DNA of 48,404 bases from Burkholderiales bacterium (GTDB taxonomy: Bacteria > Pseudomonadota > Gammaproteobacteria > Burkholderiales > Casimicrobiaceae): positions 1 to 48,404 of the forward strand of contig JANXNI010000037.1 of assembly GCA_025354165.1 (NCBI GenBank), in the 5' to 3' direction. A model generated the notes under the pieces. It saw only the letters and a list, made by a program, of their open reading frames with translations, was not told the origin of the DNA and did not search any database. Position numbers and translations under genes: made by a program. How positions within the stretch are numbered: the stretch's first letter is position 1; each line of letters starts with the position of its first letter. Below are positions 19,808 through 28,403 of the stretch, one piece after another.

Positions 19808-21085
19808 ATGAAAGTCATCGTTCTCGGTGCTGGCCTGATCGGCGTCGCCACCGCGTACTACCTGTGGCGCGATGGTCACGAAGTCGAAGTCATCGACGAA
19901 CAGGCGCAACCCGCAAGCGTGACAAGTTACGCCAACGCGTGTCTGATTTCATCATCCAGAGCGCTGCCGTGGCCCACGCCGGCCGCCGCAAAAACCGTGT
20001 GGCGCGCGCTGACTGATTCATCCGCGCCGATGCGCATCACCAAGCCCTTCGATCCTGCGCTCTGGCGCTGGGGGCGCGAGTTCATGTCGTATGCGAACGC
20101 GCACGACTACAAGCGCCTGACGCGTGCGAAGCTTTCATTCGCCCGCTTTTGCCAAACCGAACTCGAAGCGACCTTGCAGGACACCGGCGTCGATTGTGGT
20201 TATCAGCGCGATGGTTTGCTCTATGTCTGTCGTAGTGACGCTACGATGACTGCGGCGCGTGGGCGCGCTGCGCTGGTTGCTGCGCACCGTTACGAGATGC
20301 GCGTGCTTACGCGCGACGAGGTGATCGCATTGGAGCCGTCGCTTTCGTCATCAACCGTCGTCGGCGGCACGCTAGCGGTGAGCGACGCGCAAGGTGATTC
20401 ACGCGCGTTCACACGAGCTTTGGCGAAGTGGCTCACGGACCAGCAGCAACGTCCCGTGCGGTTCACATTTGGCGCAAGAGCGGAGGCTCGCATGACGGGA
20501 GGCGGTCGTTCATGTCGAATTTATGGACCGAATGGTGAGCTTGGTGCTGACGCTTATGTCGTCGCGCTCGGACCGAAAACTCGTGCCTTTGCAAACTCGG
20601 GCTGGCGGGTGACTGGACGTATCCCAATCTATCCGGTCAAGGGCTACTCGGCCACAGTGCCGGTGAAAGACGCGTCGCGCGCTCCTCAACGCGGCGGCAT
20701 TTGCGAGGACTCGCTGATTGCCTATTGCCCGCTAAACACCGCCCTCGGGCCGGTCATACGCATCACGACCGGTGCCGTCTTCGCGGGTGATGACAACGGG
20801 TTCGCCGACGCTGATTTCGCGCCGCATCGCGAGCATTTTGAAGCACTGTTTCCCGGCGCACTCGATTGGTCAAGCCCGGCGGTTGAGCATTGGGCCTGTC
20901 AGCGCCCGATGACACCTTCGTCGCTACCAATAATTCAACAAGACCCTTACTATGATCGGCTCTACTGGAACTGCGGCCAGGGTCACATTGGCTGGACGAT
21001 GAGCTGTGGTTCGGGGCGAGTGATGGCCGATTTGATTGCGGGCCGCACGCCGTCATTTGACCTGTCGGATATGCAGCAACTTTAG
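19808..21085 (+). CDS. D-amino acid dehydrogenase-like FAD oxidoreductase (DadA family)
   Basis: A DAO-family flavoprotein of 425 aa that starts directly with the dinucleotide-binding motif MKVIVLGAGLIGVATAYYLW (GxGxxG) and the acidic strand end EVEVIDEQ. The DadA-like TSYANACLISSSRALPW corresponds to the usual SFANAGQISPGYASPWA, but with several substitutions. The conserved C-terminal NCGQGHIGWTMSCGSGRVMADLI closes the FAD site. DadA enzymes oxidise D-amino acids to 2-oxo acids and pass electrons to the respiratory chain. The degenerate substrate-side motif makes a different amine or amino acid substrate possible. No alanine racemase (dadX) lies next to it. Confidence 0.85.
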   Translation: MKVIVLGAGLIGVATAYYLWRDGHEVEVIDEQAQPASVTSYANACLISSSRALPWPTPAAAKTVWRALTDSSAPMRITKPFDPALWRWGREFMSYANAHDYKRLTRAKLSFARFCQTELEATLQDTGVDCGYQRDGLLYVCRSDATMTAARGRAALVAAHRYEMRVLTRDEVIALEPSLSSSTVVGGTLAVSDAQGDSRAFTRALAKWLTDQQQRPVRFTFGARAEARMTGGGRSCRIYGPNGELGADAYVVALGPKTRAFANSGWRVTGRIPIYPVKGYSATVPVKDASRAPQRGGICEDSLIAYCPLNTALGPVIRITTGAVFAGDDNGFADADFAPHREHFEALFPGALDWSSPAVEHWACQRPMTPSSLPIIQQDPYYDRLYWNCGQGHIGWTMSCGSGRVMADLIAGRTPSFDLSDMQQL

Positions 21086-21105
21086 CGTGAAATCTGGGCT
21101 ACGCT

Positions 21106-21195
21106 GGGGCTAGATCGTCAAATCAACGAAAGTCGATAAGCAGCTATATCTGCTGTTAGCCCCGATGAAATAGAGCTTTCAGCGAAAAGCTATTG
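21106..21195. repeat. Dispersed intergenic repeat, copy A
   Basis: A hairpin-forming unit: GGGGCTA (21106-21112) pairs with TAGCCCC (21157-21163), with a nested AGCAG/CTGCT stem inside. Then follow ATG, 12 nt and CAGCGAAAAGCT, with AGCTTT/AAAGCT forming a second hairpin. The right part matches the element at 10362-10481 at identical spacing, and the left part (GGGCTAGATC ... CGAAAGTCGAT) matches the element near 48235-48270. It fills the gap between two convergent genes. Confidence 0.55.
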
Positions 21196-21196
21196 C

Positions 21197-22450
21197 TTAG
21201 TTTTGCTTTGGCATGGGAATTGGTCGCGGGCTTGGAATCCACGGCCGATAGCCGTAATACGGATACGGCCACCACATTGGCGGCGGTTCAATCACGTAGG
21301 AAACAGTGGGCCTCGGCTCGATGATCTCGAATGCCAGAAACTGGTTCAACTGGCTGGCGCGGAAGTTGTCGTCGCTGACGAACACGAGCGTGCGGTTGCC
21401 ATTGGGCAAACGCGGGCCGAAGGTCATGCCCTCGGTGTTGTCGAGTTTCTTCAATTTCAGGCTGTCGAAATTGACGAGCAGGCGCTTGGTGGCAGGCGTG
21501 TAATTACCGTCGCGCAGCACCGGCACCGCCAGCACGTCGCTGCCATCGCGCGTATCGATCAGATACAGTCGCAGTGAGTTGCCTGGCCCCGGCGAATAGC
21601 TGCGCTCCAGCACCAGCATGCGGAATTGATCGAGCATCAGAATTTCGGGGATGCCGTTATCGGCGTCACCCTTCGCGGTGGGCTTGAGTGGAACCGCGTC
21701 GGGAATGTAGGCAATCTGGCGAATCGCGTTTCCGGAGTTGGCGTGATAGAGCGTGATGCGCAACGGACCACCCGCTTTGTCGACTGTTGGTGGCTGGCCG
21801 TCTTCAAAACGCGCTGTTTCCATCGACACCCAGAACGCCTTGCCATCCGGCGTCAGCGTCATGCCCTCGAAGGTCAGATTGTCGCGCGGGCCGCTGTCGC
21901 CGGGTTGCATGCGAAACATGGGCAGCGTCGGCATGTCGCGAATGAAAGTGCCGTCCAGTTTGATCTCGCGCACCGATGGATCAATGCTGAGCGTCTTGTC
22001 GCCCTCGCTAGTCCAGAACAGCGTATCAGTGTCGGCACGATAGCGAATCGACTCGGGATCGGGAACGTCCTTTGCCCCCGACTTCTCGCTGCCATAATCG
22101 GTGCCGTCGGGACGCTTCAGCGTCACCACCGAGGTGATCTGGGGCACTTTGATTTCTTTGCCTGTAATCGCGATTTTGGCGGTATAGAAGCGCGCAGGGC
22201 TGTACTCTGAACGATCATCGGAGAGCAGGTAATACTGATCGCGCGCTTCGTCGTAATCGATGCCAGAAATGCCGCCGAAGATCGTGCCGCCGACGGCCAT
22301 CCGGTGTGGCACAACCGCTTCACCGATGAAACGCAGCGACACGCCCGTGGCGTTCGGTACGTCTGTGTTTGAACCAGGAGCGTTGGCACAACCGGTCAAG
22401 AACAGCGAAGACAGGGCGCATAGGGCTGGAACGAAAAATTGACGCATCAC
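21197..22450 (-). CDS. Phytase-like (esterase-like) domain lipoprotein
   Basis: 417 aa with a lipoprotein signal: hydrophobic MRQFFVPALCALSSLFLTGC, lipobox LTGC. The body matches the phytase-like beta-propeller family (esterase-like activity of phytase): GISGIDYDEARDQYYLLSDDR, DPESIRYRADTDTLFWTSEGDKT, NLTFEGMTLTPDGKAFWVSME and EGMTFGPRLPNGNRTLVFVSDDNF. The C-terminus is Pro/Tyr-rich. Proposed roles include phosphoester or sugar-phosphate hydrolysis; the substrate is unknown here. The start is GTG at 22450 or ATG at 22447. Confidence 0.85.
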   Translation of the reverse strand: MMRQFFVPALCALSSLFLTGCANAPGSNTDVPNATGVSLRFIGEAVVPHRMAVGGTIFGGISGIDYDEARDQYYLLSDDRSEYSPARFYTAKIAITGKEIKVPQITSVVTLKRPDGTDYGSEKSGAKDVPDPESIRYRADTDTLFWTSEGDKTLSIDPSVREIKLDGTFIRDMPTLPMFRMQPGDSGPRDNLTFEGMTLTPDGKAFWVSMETARFEDGQPPTVDKAGGPLRITLYHANSGNAIRQIAYIPDAVPLKPTAKGDADNGIPEILMLDQFRMLVLERSYSPGPGNSLRLYLIDTRDGSDVLAVPVLRDGNYTPATKRLLVNFDSLKLKKLDNTEGMTFGPRLPNGNRTLVFVSDDNFRASQLNQFLAFEIIEPRPTVSYVIEPPPMWWPYPYYGYRPWIPSPRPIPMPKQN

Positions 22451-22497
22451 GTTCTGGGCAGCGTTGTTAACGAGGGCAATTTTGACACTTCGGCGGT

Positions 22498-23391
22498 CTA
22501 CTTGGGCGGCTTGGCGTCACGCAGTCGCTCGCGCCACCACGCCAGCGCACGCCCGCGATTACCACTCTTCCAGGCGATCACGACGTTGCCCGGGGGCTTG
22601 GGCTCCGCCACTTCTTTCACGATCAGCGATTTATCTTTGAGATATGGACGTGCGAACCAGCTCGCCAGATAGCCTGCGCCGAGCGCCTGAACCTGTGCTT
22701 CCACCTTCGCCTGCATCGAAGGCACGACCAGAATGTCCTGCTCCGAAAGCAGGCCGCTCGTCCGCAGCGGCAAGTGACGCGCGCTGTCGCCTACGGCGAT
22801 GGCACGATGCAATTTCAATACTTCTTCCGGGATCGGCGCTTTCGCCTGGGCCAGCGGATGTTTGGGCGATACGCAAAAGTCAAAGTCGAGCGCGAACAGC
22901 GGTTGCGTGCTGATGCCCATCCCGTTTGGCGGGTCGCTGCTGGCCCCTATCACGAGGTCAGCGCGGCCGTCGAGCAGGGCGTCCCAGGTGCCCGCCAACG
23001 TCTCTTCGTTGATGCGCAATTTGGCTGAACAAGCGTCGCTGAAATACGCTTCAACGTGCGACTGCAACCAGCGCCACGGCAGGATGCCGTCAAGCGCGAT
23101 TCGTAGCTCAAGTTCCCAGCCTTTGGCAGATTGCGCGATCTGCGATTGCAGCAAATCGGCGCGTGCCAGCAACTCGCGCCCCTGTTCCAGCAACATCTGG
23201 CCGACGGGCGTCAATTCCGCCCGGTAGCCGCGCCGATCAAAGATCAGCGTATCGAGATCATCTTCCAGTTTGCGCACGGCATACGTGACCGAAGAAGGCA
23301 CTCGGCCCAACGCTTCTGCGGCGCGCCCGAAGCTGCCAAGCCTCGCAATGGCGTCCAGAATTTCCAGCGATTCGAGCGTTAATTTCAACAT
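22498..23391 (-). CDS. LysR family transcriptional regulator
   Basis: 297 aa. N-terminal winged helix-turn-helix about residues 1-62 (LEILDAIARLGSFGRAAEAL and RVPSSVTYAVRKLEDDL), followed by the LysR effector-binding domain from about 90. It is transcribed away from the pirin and flavodoxin-like genes across a 104-bp gap, the usual LysR arrangement, and so probably controls them in response to oxidative or electrophile stress. LysR/pirin/flavodoxin clusters recur in Proteobacteria. The effector is unknown. Confidence 0.93.
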   Translation of the reverse strand: MLKLTLESLEILDAIARLGSFGRAAEALGRVPSSVTYAVRKLEDDLDTLIFDRRGYRAELTPVGQMLLEQGRELLARADLLQSQIAQSAKGWELELRIALDGILPWRWLQSHVEAYFSDACSAKLRINEETLAGTWDALLDGRADLVIGASSDPPNGMGISTQPLFALDFDFCVSPKHPLAQAKAPIPEEVLKLHRAIAVGDSARHLPLRTSGLLSEQDILVVPSMQAKVEAQVQALGAGYLASWFARPYLKDKSLIVKEVAEPKPPGNVVIAWKSGNRGRALAWWRERLRDAKPPK

Positions 23392-23495
23392 AGTCAGTAT
23401 TTTTGAACAAGTGTGTCAGTTAAGCAAGGTTGTCTACGTTGTTTGTCGCGTCCATAATTCGTTCTGTACCAACCGTAACCCGAAAGGAAATCATC
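23392..23495. promoter_or_regulatory. Divergent LysR-pirin promoter region
   Basis: 104 bp between the divergent starts at 23391 and 23496. AAC-N10-GTT (AAC AAGTGTGTCA GTT, within 23404-23425) is a short dyad of the kind LysR regulators bind. The pirin-side ribosome binding site GAAAGGAAATC is clear. I assign no -10/-35 boxes. Confidence 0.35.
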
Positions 23496-24203
23496 ATGTT
23501 GACACTCAGAAAATCCGAAGATCGCGGCCAAGCCGACCACGGTTGGTTGCAAAGCCGATTCAGCTTCTCGTTTGCTGAATATCAGGACGACAAGCATGTG
23601 CATTTCGGGCCGCTGCGTGTGATCAATGACGACTACATCTCACCGGGCCAGGGTTTTGGCACGCATGGCCACAAAGACATGGAAATCGTCACCTACGTGC
23701 TCGAAGGCGCGGTGGCGCACAAGGATTCGCTCGGCAACGAAGGCAATATCGTGCCCGGTGAAGTGCAGCGCATGAGCGCGGGCACGGGCATCCGGCACAG
23801 CGAATTCAATCCGAACGCCGATCAGCGCACACATCTCCTGCAAATCTGGATCATCCCGGATCGCACCGGTAGCTCGCCTTCGTACGAACAGAAGTTCTAC
23901 GAAGCAGTGGACAAGCGCGGCAAATTGCGCCTCGTCGCTTCACCGGATGGCGCGAGCGGCTCGGTGACGATTCAGCAGAATGCGCTGATGTTCGCTGGTT
24001 TATTCGATGGTGATGAGTCCGCGACGCACGATTTGGCGGCCGGTCGTCAGGCCTATGTTCACGTCGCTCGCGGCTCGGTCATCGTTAACGGCACCGCATT
24101 GTCAGAGGGCGACGCTGTCATGATCGAAAAAGAATCGCGCGTCAGCATCAGCGGCGGCGACGAAGCCGAAGTGTTGCTGTTCGATCTCGGTCAGCTTCAA
24201 TAA
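23496..24203 (+). CDS. Pirin family protein (YhhW-like bicupin)
   Basis: 235 aa from the ATG at 23496, after a clear AAAGGAA site. The N-terminal cupin carries the metal-binding pattern FGTHGHKDMEIVTYVLEGAV and later PGEVQRMSAGTGIRHSEFNP, which supply the His/His/Glu/His ligands. The C-terminal cupin is shorter, as in YhhW. Bacterial pirins of this type can show quercetin 2,3-dioxygenase activity; others act as redox-sensing co-regulators. The frame is open 22 codons further upstream, but that stretch lies in the promoter region. It is followed 43 bp later by the flavodoxin-like gene. Confidence 0.92.
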   Translation: MLTLRKSEDRGQADHGWLQSRFSFSFAEYQDDKHVHFGPLRVINDDYISPGQGFGTHGHKDMEIVTYVLEGAVAHKDSLGNEGNIVPGEVQRMSAGTGIRHSEFNPNADQRTHLLQIWIIPDRTGSSPSYEQKFYEAVDKRGKLRLVASPDGASGSVTIQQNALMFAGLFDGDESATHDLAAGRQAYVHVARGSVIVNGTALSEGDAVMIEKESRVSISGGDEAEVLLFDLGQLQ

Positions 24204-24246
24204 TTTCCCTACTCCTACACTTTTTTTCATCCACTCAGGAATCATC

Positions 24247-24810
24247 ATGGCATCAGTTGCAATCGTTTATCACTCCGGCTACGGCCACACCAAGGCCGTC
24301 GCGGAGGCCGTGCAGAAGGGCGCAGCCAGCGTCGCTGGCACCACCGTGCATCTCATCAGCGTCGCCGATGCGGACGCGAACTGGGACACGCTGGCCGCTG
24401 CCGACGCCATCATTTTCGGCGCGCCGACGTACATGGGTGCAGCCTCGGCGGAAATGAAAAAATTCATGGAAGCCAGCGCCAAGGTTTGGTTCACCCAGGG
24501 CTGGAAAGACAAGCTGGCTGCGGGTTTCACCGTGTCCGGCGCATATTCGGGCGACAAACTGGCTACGCTGCAACAGCTCATGATTTTTGCCGGACAACAC
24601 ACGATGTTGTGGGCACCGCTGGGTCAGATGCCGGGCTTTAATAACAGCAAAGGCAGCGTTGACGACTTGAACCGCGTTGGCTCCTACAGCGGCCTGATGG
24701 TGCAGGCAAATATTGATCAGGGCGTTGAGGGCATCGCCGCCAGTGACTTCAAAACGTCAGAAGTGTTTGGCGCTCGCATCGCTGCGCTGGCGGTCAAATT
24801 GGCGGGCTAA
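24247..24810 (+). CDS. Flavodoxin-like NAD(P)H-dependent FMN oxidoreductase
   Basis: 187 aa. FMN-binding phosphate loop SGYGHTKAVAEAV near residues 10-22 and the isoalloxazine loop FGAPTYMGAASAEMKKFME, then FTVSGAYSGDKLATLQQL, as in the WrbA-type flavodoxin-like family. Such proteins reduce quinones by two electrons. An AGGAATCATC site precedes the ATG. It is probably cotranscribed with pirin under the LysR regulator, together a plausible quinone/electrophile response module. Confidence 0.9.
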   Translation: MASVAIVYHSGYGHTKAVAEAVQKGAASVAGTTVHLISVADADANWDTLAAADAIIFGAPTYMGAASAEMKKFMEASAKVWFTQGWKDKLAAGFTVSGAYSGDKLATLQQLMIFAGQHTMLWAPLGQMPGFNNSKGSVDDLNRVGSYSGLMVQANIDQGVEGIAASDFKTSEVFGARIAALAVKLAG

Positions 24811-24840
24811 GTCATTCTTTTTAGCCATTAACTTTATTGC

Positions 24841-24948
24841 GCAATGACGTTTGCACGGGGGCTGACGCTTAATAATGGCATAAGTTGACTTATTGGCTTT
24901 TAGCCGCTTAGCCCATTTAAGCGCAGGGGTTTAGAGAAAAGCTGATGG
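24841..24948. repeat. Dispersed intergenic repeat, copy C
   Basis: It contains GACGTTTGCACGGGGGCT (24846-24863), which matches GACGTTTGCATAGGGGCT on the minus strand of the element at 10362-10481. It ends in TTAGAGAAAAGCTGAT, matching that element's CAGAGAAAAGCTGTA end. The two shared parts are not in the same relative orientation, so this copy looks rearranged. It lies between convergent genes. Confidence 0.4.
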
Positions 24949-24951
24949 TAA

Positions 24952-25581
24952 CTACTTGGGCGTTGTTGTTGTCGTTGTTGTCGTTGTTGCCGTCGTTGCC
25001 GTCGTTGCCGTCGTTGCCGATGTTGGCACCAGCTTGATGACGCCACAGCTCACGCGAGTACCTGCGTTGCCGAGCGGTTGCGACACGTAATCGTCTGGAT
25101 TGCGCGTAATAACGATCGGCAGACCCATCACGCTGTACTTGTCGGAGCCCAGCGAAATGGTATCCACTTCCTGGCGCGTGGTTCCGACGCCGGCGGCGTC
25201 GGTCTTGATGTTGAACATGGCGCCAGCGTGGCGCAATATGTACGACGGATCGCCATGCGGATTGCCGTCAGGATTGAAATGCGCACCCGTTCCCGCCCCG
25301 TTACCCGAACAGTCGGGCACGGTATGAATGTGAAATCCATGCTCTGAAAACGGCTTGAGCCCGTTGATCTCCGCCTTGACCAGCACACGATTGGTGCCGA
25401 CCTGAGTCAATGTCACGGCACCGGTGGGCTTCAGATCGGCAGCGGCGGCAGCGGTCGTGGGCATCATTTCTGCAATCGCGACGATAGGTTTTTTCTCTTC
25501 TGACATGCTTTTGCAACCCGCCAGATTTAGCACGGCGAGGGCGGTTAAGGCTGTGCTGGTCGCGATGAAAGATCGTGTCAC
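24952..25581 (-). CDS. Cu/Zn superoxide dismutase-like lipoprotein with altered metal site
   Basis: 209 aa from a GTG at 25581 with AAGGAGA 8 nt upstream. Lipoprotein signal: FIATSTALTALAVLNLAGC, lipobox LAGC. The SodC fold is clear: HGFHIHTVPDCSGNGAGTG, AHFNPDGNPHGDPSY, HAGAMFNI and the C-terminal GNAGTRVSCGVIKLV with the catalytic Arg. By human SOD1 numbering His46, 48, 63, 71 and 80 are present, but the zinc ligand Asp83 is Ala (HAGA instead of HVGD) and the copper ligand His120 is Thr (VIT instead of VVH). Classical activity is therefore doubtful. The tail is a run of about 20 Thr/Ala residues from a 9-nt repeat. It converges with the flavodoxin-like gene. Confidence 0.85.
   Translation of the reverse strand: MTRSFIATSTALTALAVLNLAGCKSMSEEKKPIVAIAEMMPTTAAAAADLKPTGAVTLTQVGTNRVLVKAEINGLKPFSEHGFHIHTVPDCSGNGAGTGAHFNPDGNPHGDPSYILRHAGAMFNIKTDAAGVGTTRQEVDTISLGSDKYSVMGLPIVITRNPDDYVSQPLGNAGTRVSCGVIKLVPTSATTATTATTATTTTTTTTTPK
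24962..25019. repeat. 9-bp tandem repeat encoding the Thr/Ala tail of the SOD-like protein
   Basis: Plus-strand units GTTGTTGTC (two to three copies) grade into GTTGCCGTC (three to four copies). On the coding strand this gives repeated Thr-Thr-Ala and Thr-Thr-Thr. The unit is a multiple of three, so slippage would change tail length without breaking the frame. Confidence 0.8.
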
Positions 25582-25763
25582 AGGTGAATCTCCTTGAAAT
25601 TGGCAGGGCTGTCGTTTCATGCGCCGCATCTCTGCGCCGACGGGTGGAATCGATGGTGTAGAAAGTGACGGTAGCACAGAGGCTGGCGTTGCTACCGTGA
25701 TTGTTCGCCTTGCTCACACGGGCGCGAACTGCTACGCTCGCGACGCTAAAAGGAGTACCACGC

Positions 25764-26282
25764 ATGACATCGAAATTTACCCAAACCGCATTGGCGATCG
25801 GCCTGATTCTGACGCTTGGCGCATGTGCGCAAAACAGCGCCATGTCAACCACCCCGGTCACTTCATTCGCACCCACGGTGCCAATGAAGGTCACGGTGAG
25901 CACGCCGAAGCTCGCCGCCGGTTACGAAAAAGTCCCCGCAGCACCGGGCGCGACTCTGTATTTCATCAACCTGAAAAACGGTGACAGTGTTGCCTCGCCG
26001 GTTACGGTTCAATTCGGGCTGAGCGGCATGGGCGTTGCGCCTGCGGGCGTCGAAAAAGCGGGCACCGGCCATCATCATCTGCTGATTGATGTCGACTCTC
26101 TCGATGTCAACTCGCCGATTCCGAACAGCGATAGCACTCGCCATTTTGGTTTGGGGCAGACGGAAGTGACATTGCCGATGACGACGGGCAAACATACGCT
26201 GCAATTGCTGCTGGCCGATCAAAACCACATCCCGCATCACCCCCCGGTGATGAGCGAGCGGATTACCATCAACGTCAGGTAA
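25764..26282 (+). CDS. DUF4399 domain lipoprotein
   Basis: 172 aa from the ATG at 25764, preceded by AAGGAG. Lipobox LGAC in MTSKFTQTALAIGLILTLGAC. The C-terminal DUF4399 domain is well conserved: FINLKNGDSVASPVTVQFGL, GTGHHHLLIDVDSL, HFGLGQTEVTLPMTTGKHTL and LADQNHIPHHPPVMSERITI. The many conserved His residues could bind metal, but the family function is unknown. It diverges from the SOD-like gene (about 180 bp between starts), which may mean shared control of two periplasmic proteins. Confidence 0.88.
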   Translation: MTSKFTQTALAIGLILTLGACAQNSAMSTTPVTSFAPTVPMKVTVSTPKLAAGYEKVPAAPGATLYFINLKNGDSVASPVTVQFGLSGMGVAPAGVEKAGTGHHHLLIDVDSLDVNSPIPNSDSTRHFGLGQTEVTLPMTTGKHTLQLLLADQNHIPHHPPVMSERITINVR

Positions 26283-26334
26283 TCGTTGATTGCGGTGAAG
26301 TAATTTTCGGGAATGCAGGAGGGCGCGAGCCGCC

Positions 26335-26928
26335 CTATTTCCGAATCTGAAACACCGCTGTCTCGCCGCGCACATTCGGCAAAAACGTAATCGCGCGACC
26401 ACCGGCCAGCGCGACGCGACGTTCTACCGTGATGCCCTTGTCGGCACAAAACACGTCGAAGTCGGTGATCGTTGAAAAGTGCACGTTGGGCGTGTCGTAC
26501 CACTGATAGGGCAGCCGCTTCGACACCGGCATCCGGCCGCCGACACCCAGCTGCCAGCGGACGGACCAATGCCCGAAATTCGGCAGCGTCACAATCGCGC
26601 TTTTGCCCACGCGCAACACTTCACGCACCAGCGCCTCGGTGTGCCGCGTCGCCTGCAACGTCTGCGACAAAATCACCACGTCGAACGCGCCATCAGCAAA
26701 CAGGTTGAGGCCGCTTTCGATATTGCCTTGCAGGACGTTGAGCCCGCGATTTAGGCAGGCCAGCACCGCGCTATCTTCAATCTCGACGCCGTAGCCAATG
26801 CTGCCGCGCTCACGCTTCAGCCGCGCCAGCAACTCACCGTCGCCGCAGCCAAGATCGAGTACCGATGCGCCTTGCGGCACCCAGTTGGTGACCACGTCAA
26901 AGTCGGGGCGGACATAGGCAGCGCTCAT
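26335..26928 (-). CDS. metW: Methionine biosynthesis protein MetW
   Basis: 197 aa. A class I methyltransferase-like fold with motif [16 protein letters not shown] and the MetW-specific [27 protein letters not shown] and [14 protein letters not shown]. In Proteobacteria MetW is encoded directly after MetX and supports its homoserine acyltransferase activity. The ATG overlaps the metX stop by 4 nt, so the two are translationally coupled. Confidence 0.95.
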   Translation of the reverse strand: MSAAYVRPDFDVVTNWVPQGASVLDLGCGDGELLARLKRERGSIGYGVEIEDSAVLACLNRGLNVLQGNIESGLNLFADGAFDVVILSQTLQATRHTEALVREVLRVGKSAIVTLPNFGHWSVRWQLGVGGRMPVSKRLPYQWYDTPNVHFSTITDFDVFCADKGITVERRVALAGGRAITFLPNVRGETAVFQIRK

Positions 26929-28064
26929 ACTTTGATCCCCTCGAAGGTGGAGCGCAAGAGCGCGTGGTACTGCGGGATCGGCATGAGGAATGAGTCGTGG
27001 CCCTCCACCGATTCAATTTCTGCGAAGCTGACATCGTGTTTGTTAGCCAGCAGCGCTCGCACAATTTCTTTCGAGCGCGCTGGCGAAAAACGCCAGTCGC
27101 TGGTGAAGGCTGCGATGAAAAATTTCGCCTTGCTTTTGGCAAATGCCGCGCTCAAATTATCGTCAAACGCCCGCGCCGGATCGAAATAATCGAGCGCTCG
27201 CGTCATCAGCAAATACGTGTTCGCATCAAAGTATCCAGCGAACTTGTCGCCCTGATAACGCAGATAACTCTCCACCTCAAATTCTGCTTCGAAACCGAAT
27301 TGATAGTCCTCGCCTTTCAGCACACGGCCAAACTTTTCGCCCATCAAATCGTCGGACAAATAGGTGAGATGACCGAGCATGCGCGACAGTCGCAAACCGC
27401 GCTTCGGCACGACACCATGCGCGTAAAAATTGCCGTCGTGAAAATCAGGATCGGTGCGAATGGCCTGCCGCGCGACTTCGTTGAAGCCGATATTTTCGGC
27501 AGAGAGCTTTGGCGCAGCAGCGATGGCCAGCACGTTGCGAACGCGTTCCGGGAAATCAATCGCCCACTGCATCGCCTGCATGCCGCCGAGCGAGCCGCCG
27601 AGAATGGCCGCGAAGGACTCGATGCCGAAATGGTCGGCCAATTGAACCTGCGTGCGTACCCAATCGGGCACCGTCACAATCGGAAATTCATTTCCGAATG
27701 GCTTGTCGGTCGCCGGGTTGAAAGTGCCCGGCCCGGTCGAGCCATGACAACCGCCCAGATTATTCACGCCAATGATAAAAAATTTGCGGGTATCCAGCGG
27801 TCGACCCGGACCGATCAGGTTGTCCCACCAGCCTTCGGATTTTGAAGGATCCGGCGCATCCTTGTAGAAACCGGCAACGTGGTGATGCCCGGATAACGCG
27901 TGGCAAACAAGTACAGCGTTGGACCGCGAAGCATTGAGCTCACCGTAGGTTTCCACCATCAGGTCAAAACGGGGAAGCGTCGCCCCCGAGACGAAATTAA
28001 GCGGAGTTTCGAACGCAATTTTTTGCGGCGTGACGTATCCGACCGAGTCAGTAGCTATATCCAT
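26925..28064 (-). CDS. metX: Homoserine O-acyltransferase MetX (probably succinyltransferase)
   Basis: First committed step of methionine synthesis: acylation of homoserine. 379 aa, alpha/beta-hydrolase fold. The acyltransferase signature is complete: [32 protein letters not shown], the nucleophile elbow [12 protein letters not shown] (Ser), and C-terminal catalytic Asp/His in FTSDWRFSP and [10 protein letters not shown]. MetX proteins paired with MetW are usually succinyltransferases despite the MetX name. The start ATG lies 2 bp from the inner edge of a MITE-like element (28067-28222), which supplies the upstream sequence, including a weak AGAAG Shine-Dalgarno. Confidence 0.96.
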   Translation of the reverse strand: MDIATDSVGYVTPQKIAFETPLNFVSGATLPRFDLMVETYGELNASRSNAVLVCHALSGHHHVAGFYKDAPDPSKSEGWWDNLIGPGRPLDTRKFFIIGVNNLGGCHGSTGPGTFNPATDKPFGNEFPIVTVPDWVRTQVQLADHFGIESFAAILGGSLGGMQAMQWAIDFPERVRNVLAIAAAPKLSAENIGFNEVARQAIRTDPDFHDGNFYAHGVVPKRGLRLSRMLGHLTYLSDDLMGEKFGRVLKGEDYQFGFEAEFEVESYLRYQGDKFAGYFDANTYLLMTRALDYFDPARAFDDNLSAAFAKSKAKFFIAAFTSDWRFSPARSKEIVRALLANKHDVSFAEIESVEGHDSFLMPIPQYHALLRSTFEGIKV

Positions 28065-28066
28065 AA

Positions 28067-28222
28067 GGGCACTTCTAATAATTCATTTGTGGCGCGCATT
28101 GTGTCGTCGCGCGGTGCTCGCGCATTTGCCAAAATGCGCTCACGTACCAGCGCGGTAACGAAGGTTGCTGGCTCCGGGCTCCTAACACTGCATCCCCAAA
28201 AAATGAATTATTAGAGATGCCC
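28067..28222. mobile_element. MITE-like element with 22-bp terminal inverted repeats
   Basis: The left end is GGGCACTTCTAATAATTCAT (continuing TT; 28067-28088). The right end, read inward on the other strand, is GGGCATCTCTAATAATTCAT (continuing TT; 28222-28201). They match at 20 of 22 positions. The 156-bp unit has no transposase and is inserted immediately before the metX start codon. A third, diverged copy of the end sequence occurs at 28690-28711. I could not identify a target-site duplication. Confidence 0.7.
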
Positions 28223-28238
28223 ACAAATCATTAGCAAC

Positions 28239-28284
28239 AAAAAAGCCCGGGAGCCAAATACCGTGAGGTGGGCTTGCGGGCTTG
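28239..28284 (-). terminator. U-tailed hairpin upstream of metX
   Basis: On the minus strand AAGCCCG (28283-28277) pairs with CGGGCTT (28249-28243), followed by a T-run. It could terminate a small RNA starting near 28390, act as a metX leader attenuator, or end the accessory operon transcribed from the right. A competing pairing of the same 5' arm exists: GCCCGCAAGC (28281-28272) with GCTTGCGGGC (28366-28357), a perfect 10-bp match. Confidence 0.65.
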
Positions 28285-28393
28285 TCGTGAGACGAATAGA
28301 GGAGTCTGCTCTGACGTCGCTTTAGCAATTTTGATCACAGTTGGTACTGCAATCTCGCCCGCAAGCTGTTTCTTTCAAATCGGCGATGCTCAA
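28239..28393 (-). ncRNA. Candidate Fur-linked small RNA or metX leader/attenuator
   Basis: A roughly 155-nt minus-strand segment that begins beside a Fur-box-like site (28392-28404), carries two mutually exclusive hairpins and ends in a U-tract. It sits in a 645-bp stretch without a convincing protein gene. A TATCAT -10-like box lies at 28398-28393, with no matching -35. I do not recognise it as a named RNA family and see no SAM-I or SAM-II core. Confidence 0.4.
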
Positions 28394-28403
28394 TGATAAC
28401 CAT
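28335..28403 (-). CDS. Possible 22-codon leader peptide
   Basis: ATG to TGA, beginning MVIIEHRRFERNSLRARLQ and ending YQL. AAGGA abuts the ATG, which is too close for a normal Shine-Dalgarno. The codons for S-L-R-A contain GCTTGCGGGC, the strand that pairs with 28281-28272, so translation would directly affect the competing hairpins. It is Arg-rich (five Arg) and has no Met cluster. It may be accidental if the Fur-like site marks a promoter here. Confidence 0.25.
   Translation of the reverse strand: MVIIEHRRFERNSLRARLQYQL

Noticed and set aside
24962-25019. CRISPR-like tandem units
   Set aside because: The unit is 9 bp without spacers and lies inside the SOD-like coding sequence; it is a simple coding tandem repeat.
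26997-27845. 282-aa plus-strand frame opposite metX
   Set aside because: It is an antisense shadow of a well-conserved enzyme gene, with composition typical of reverse-complement coding DNA.
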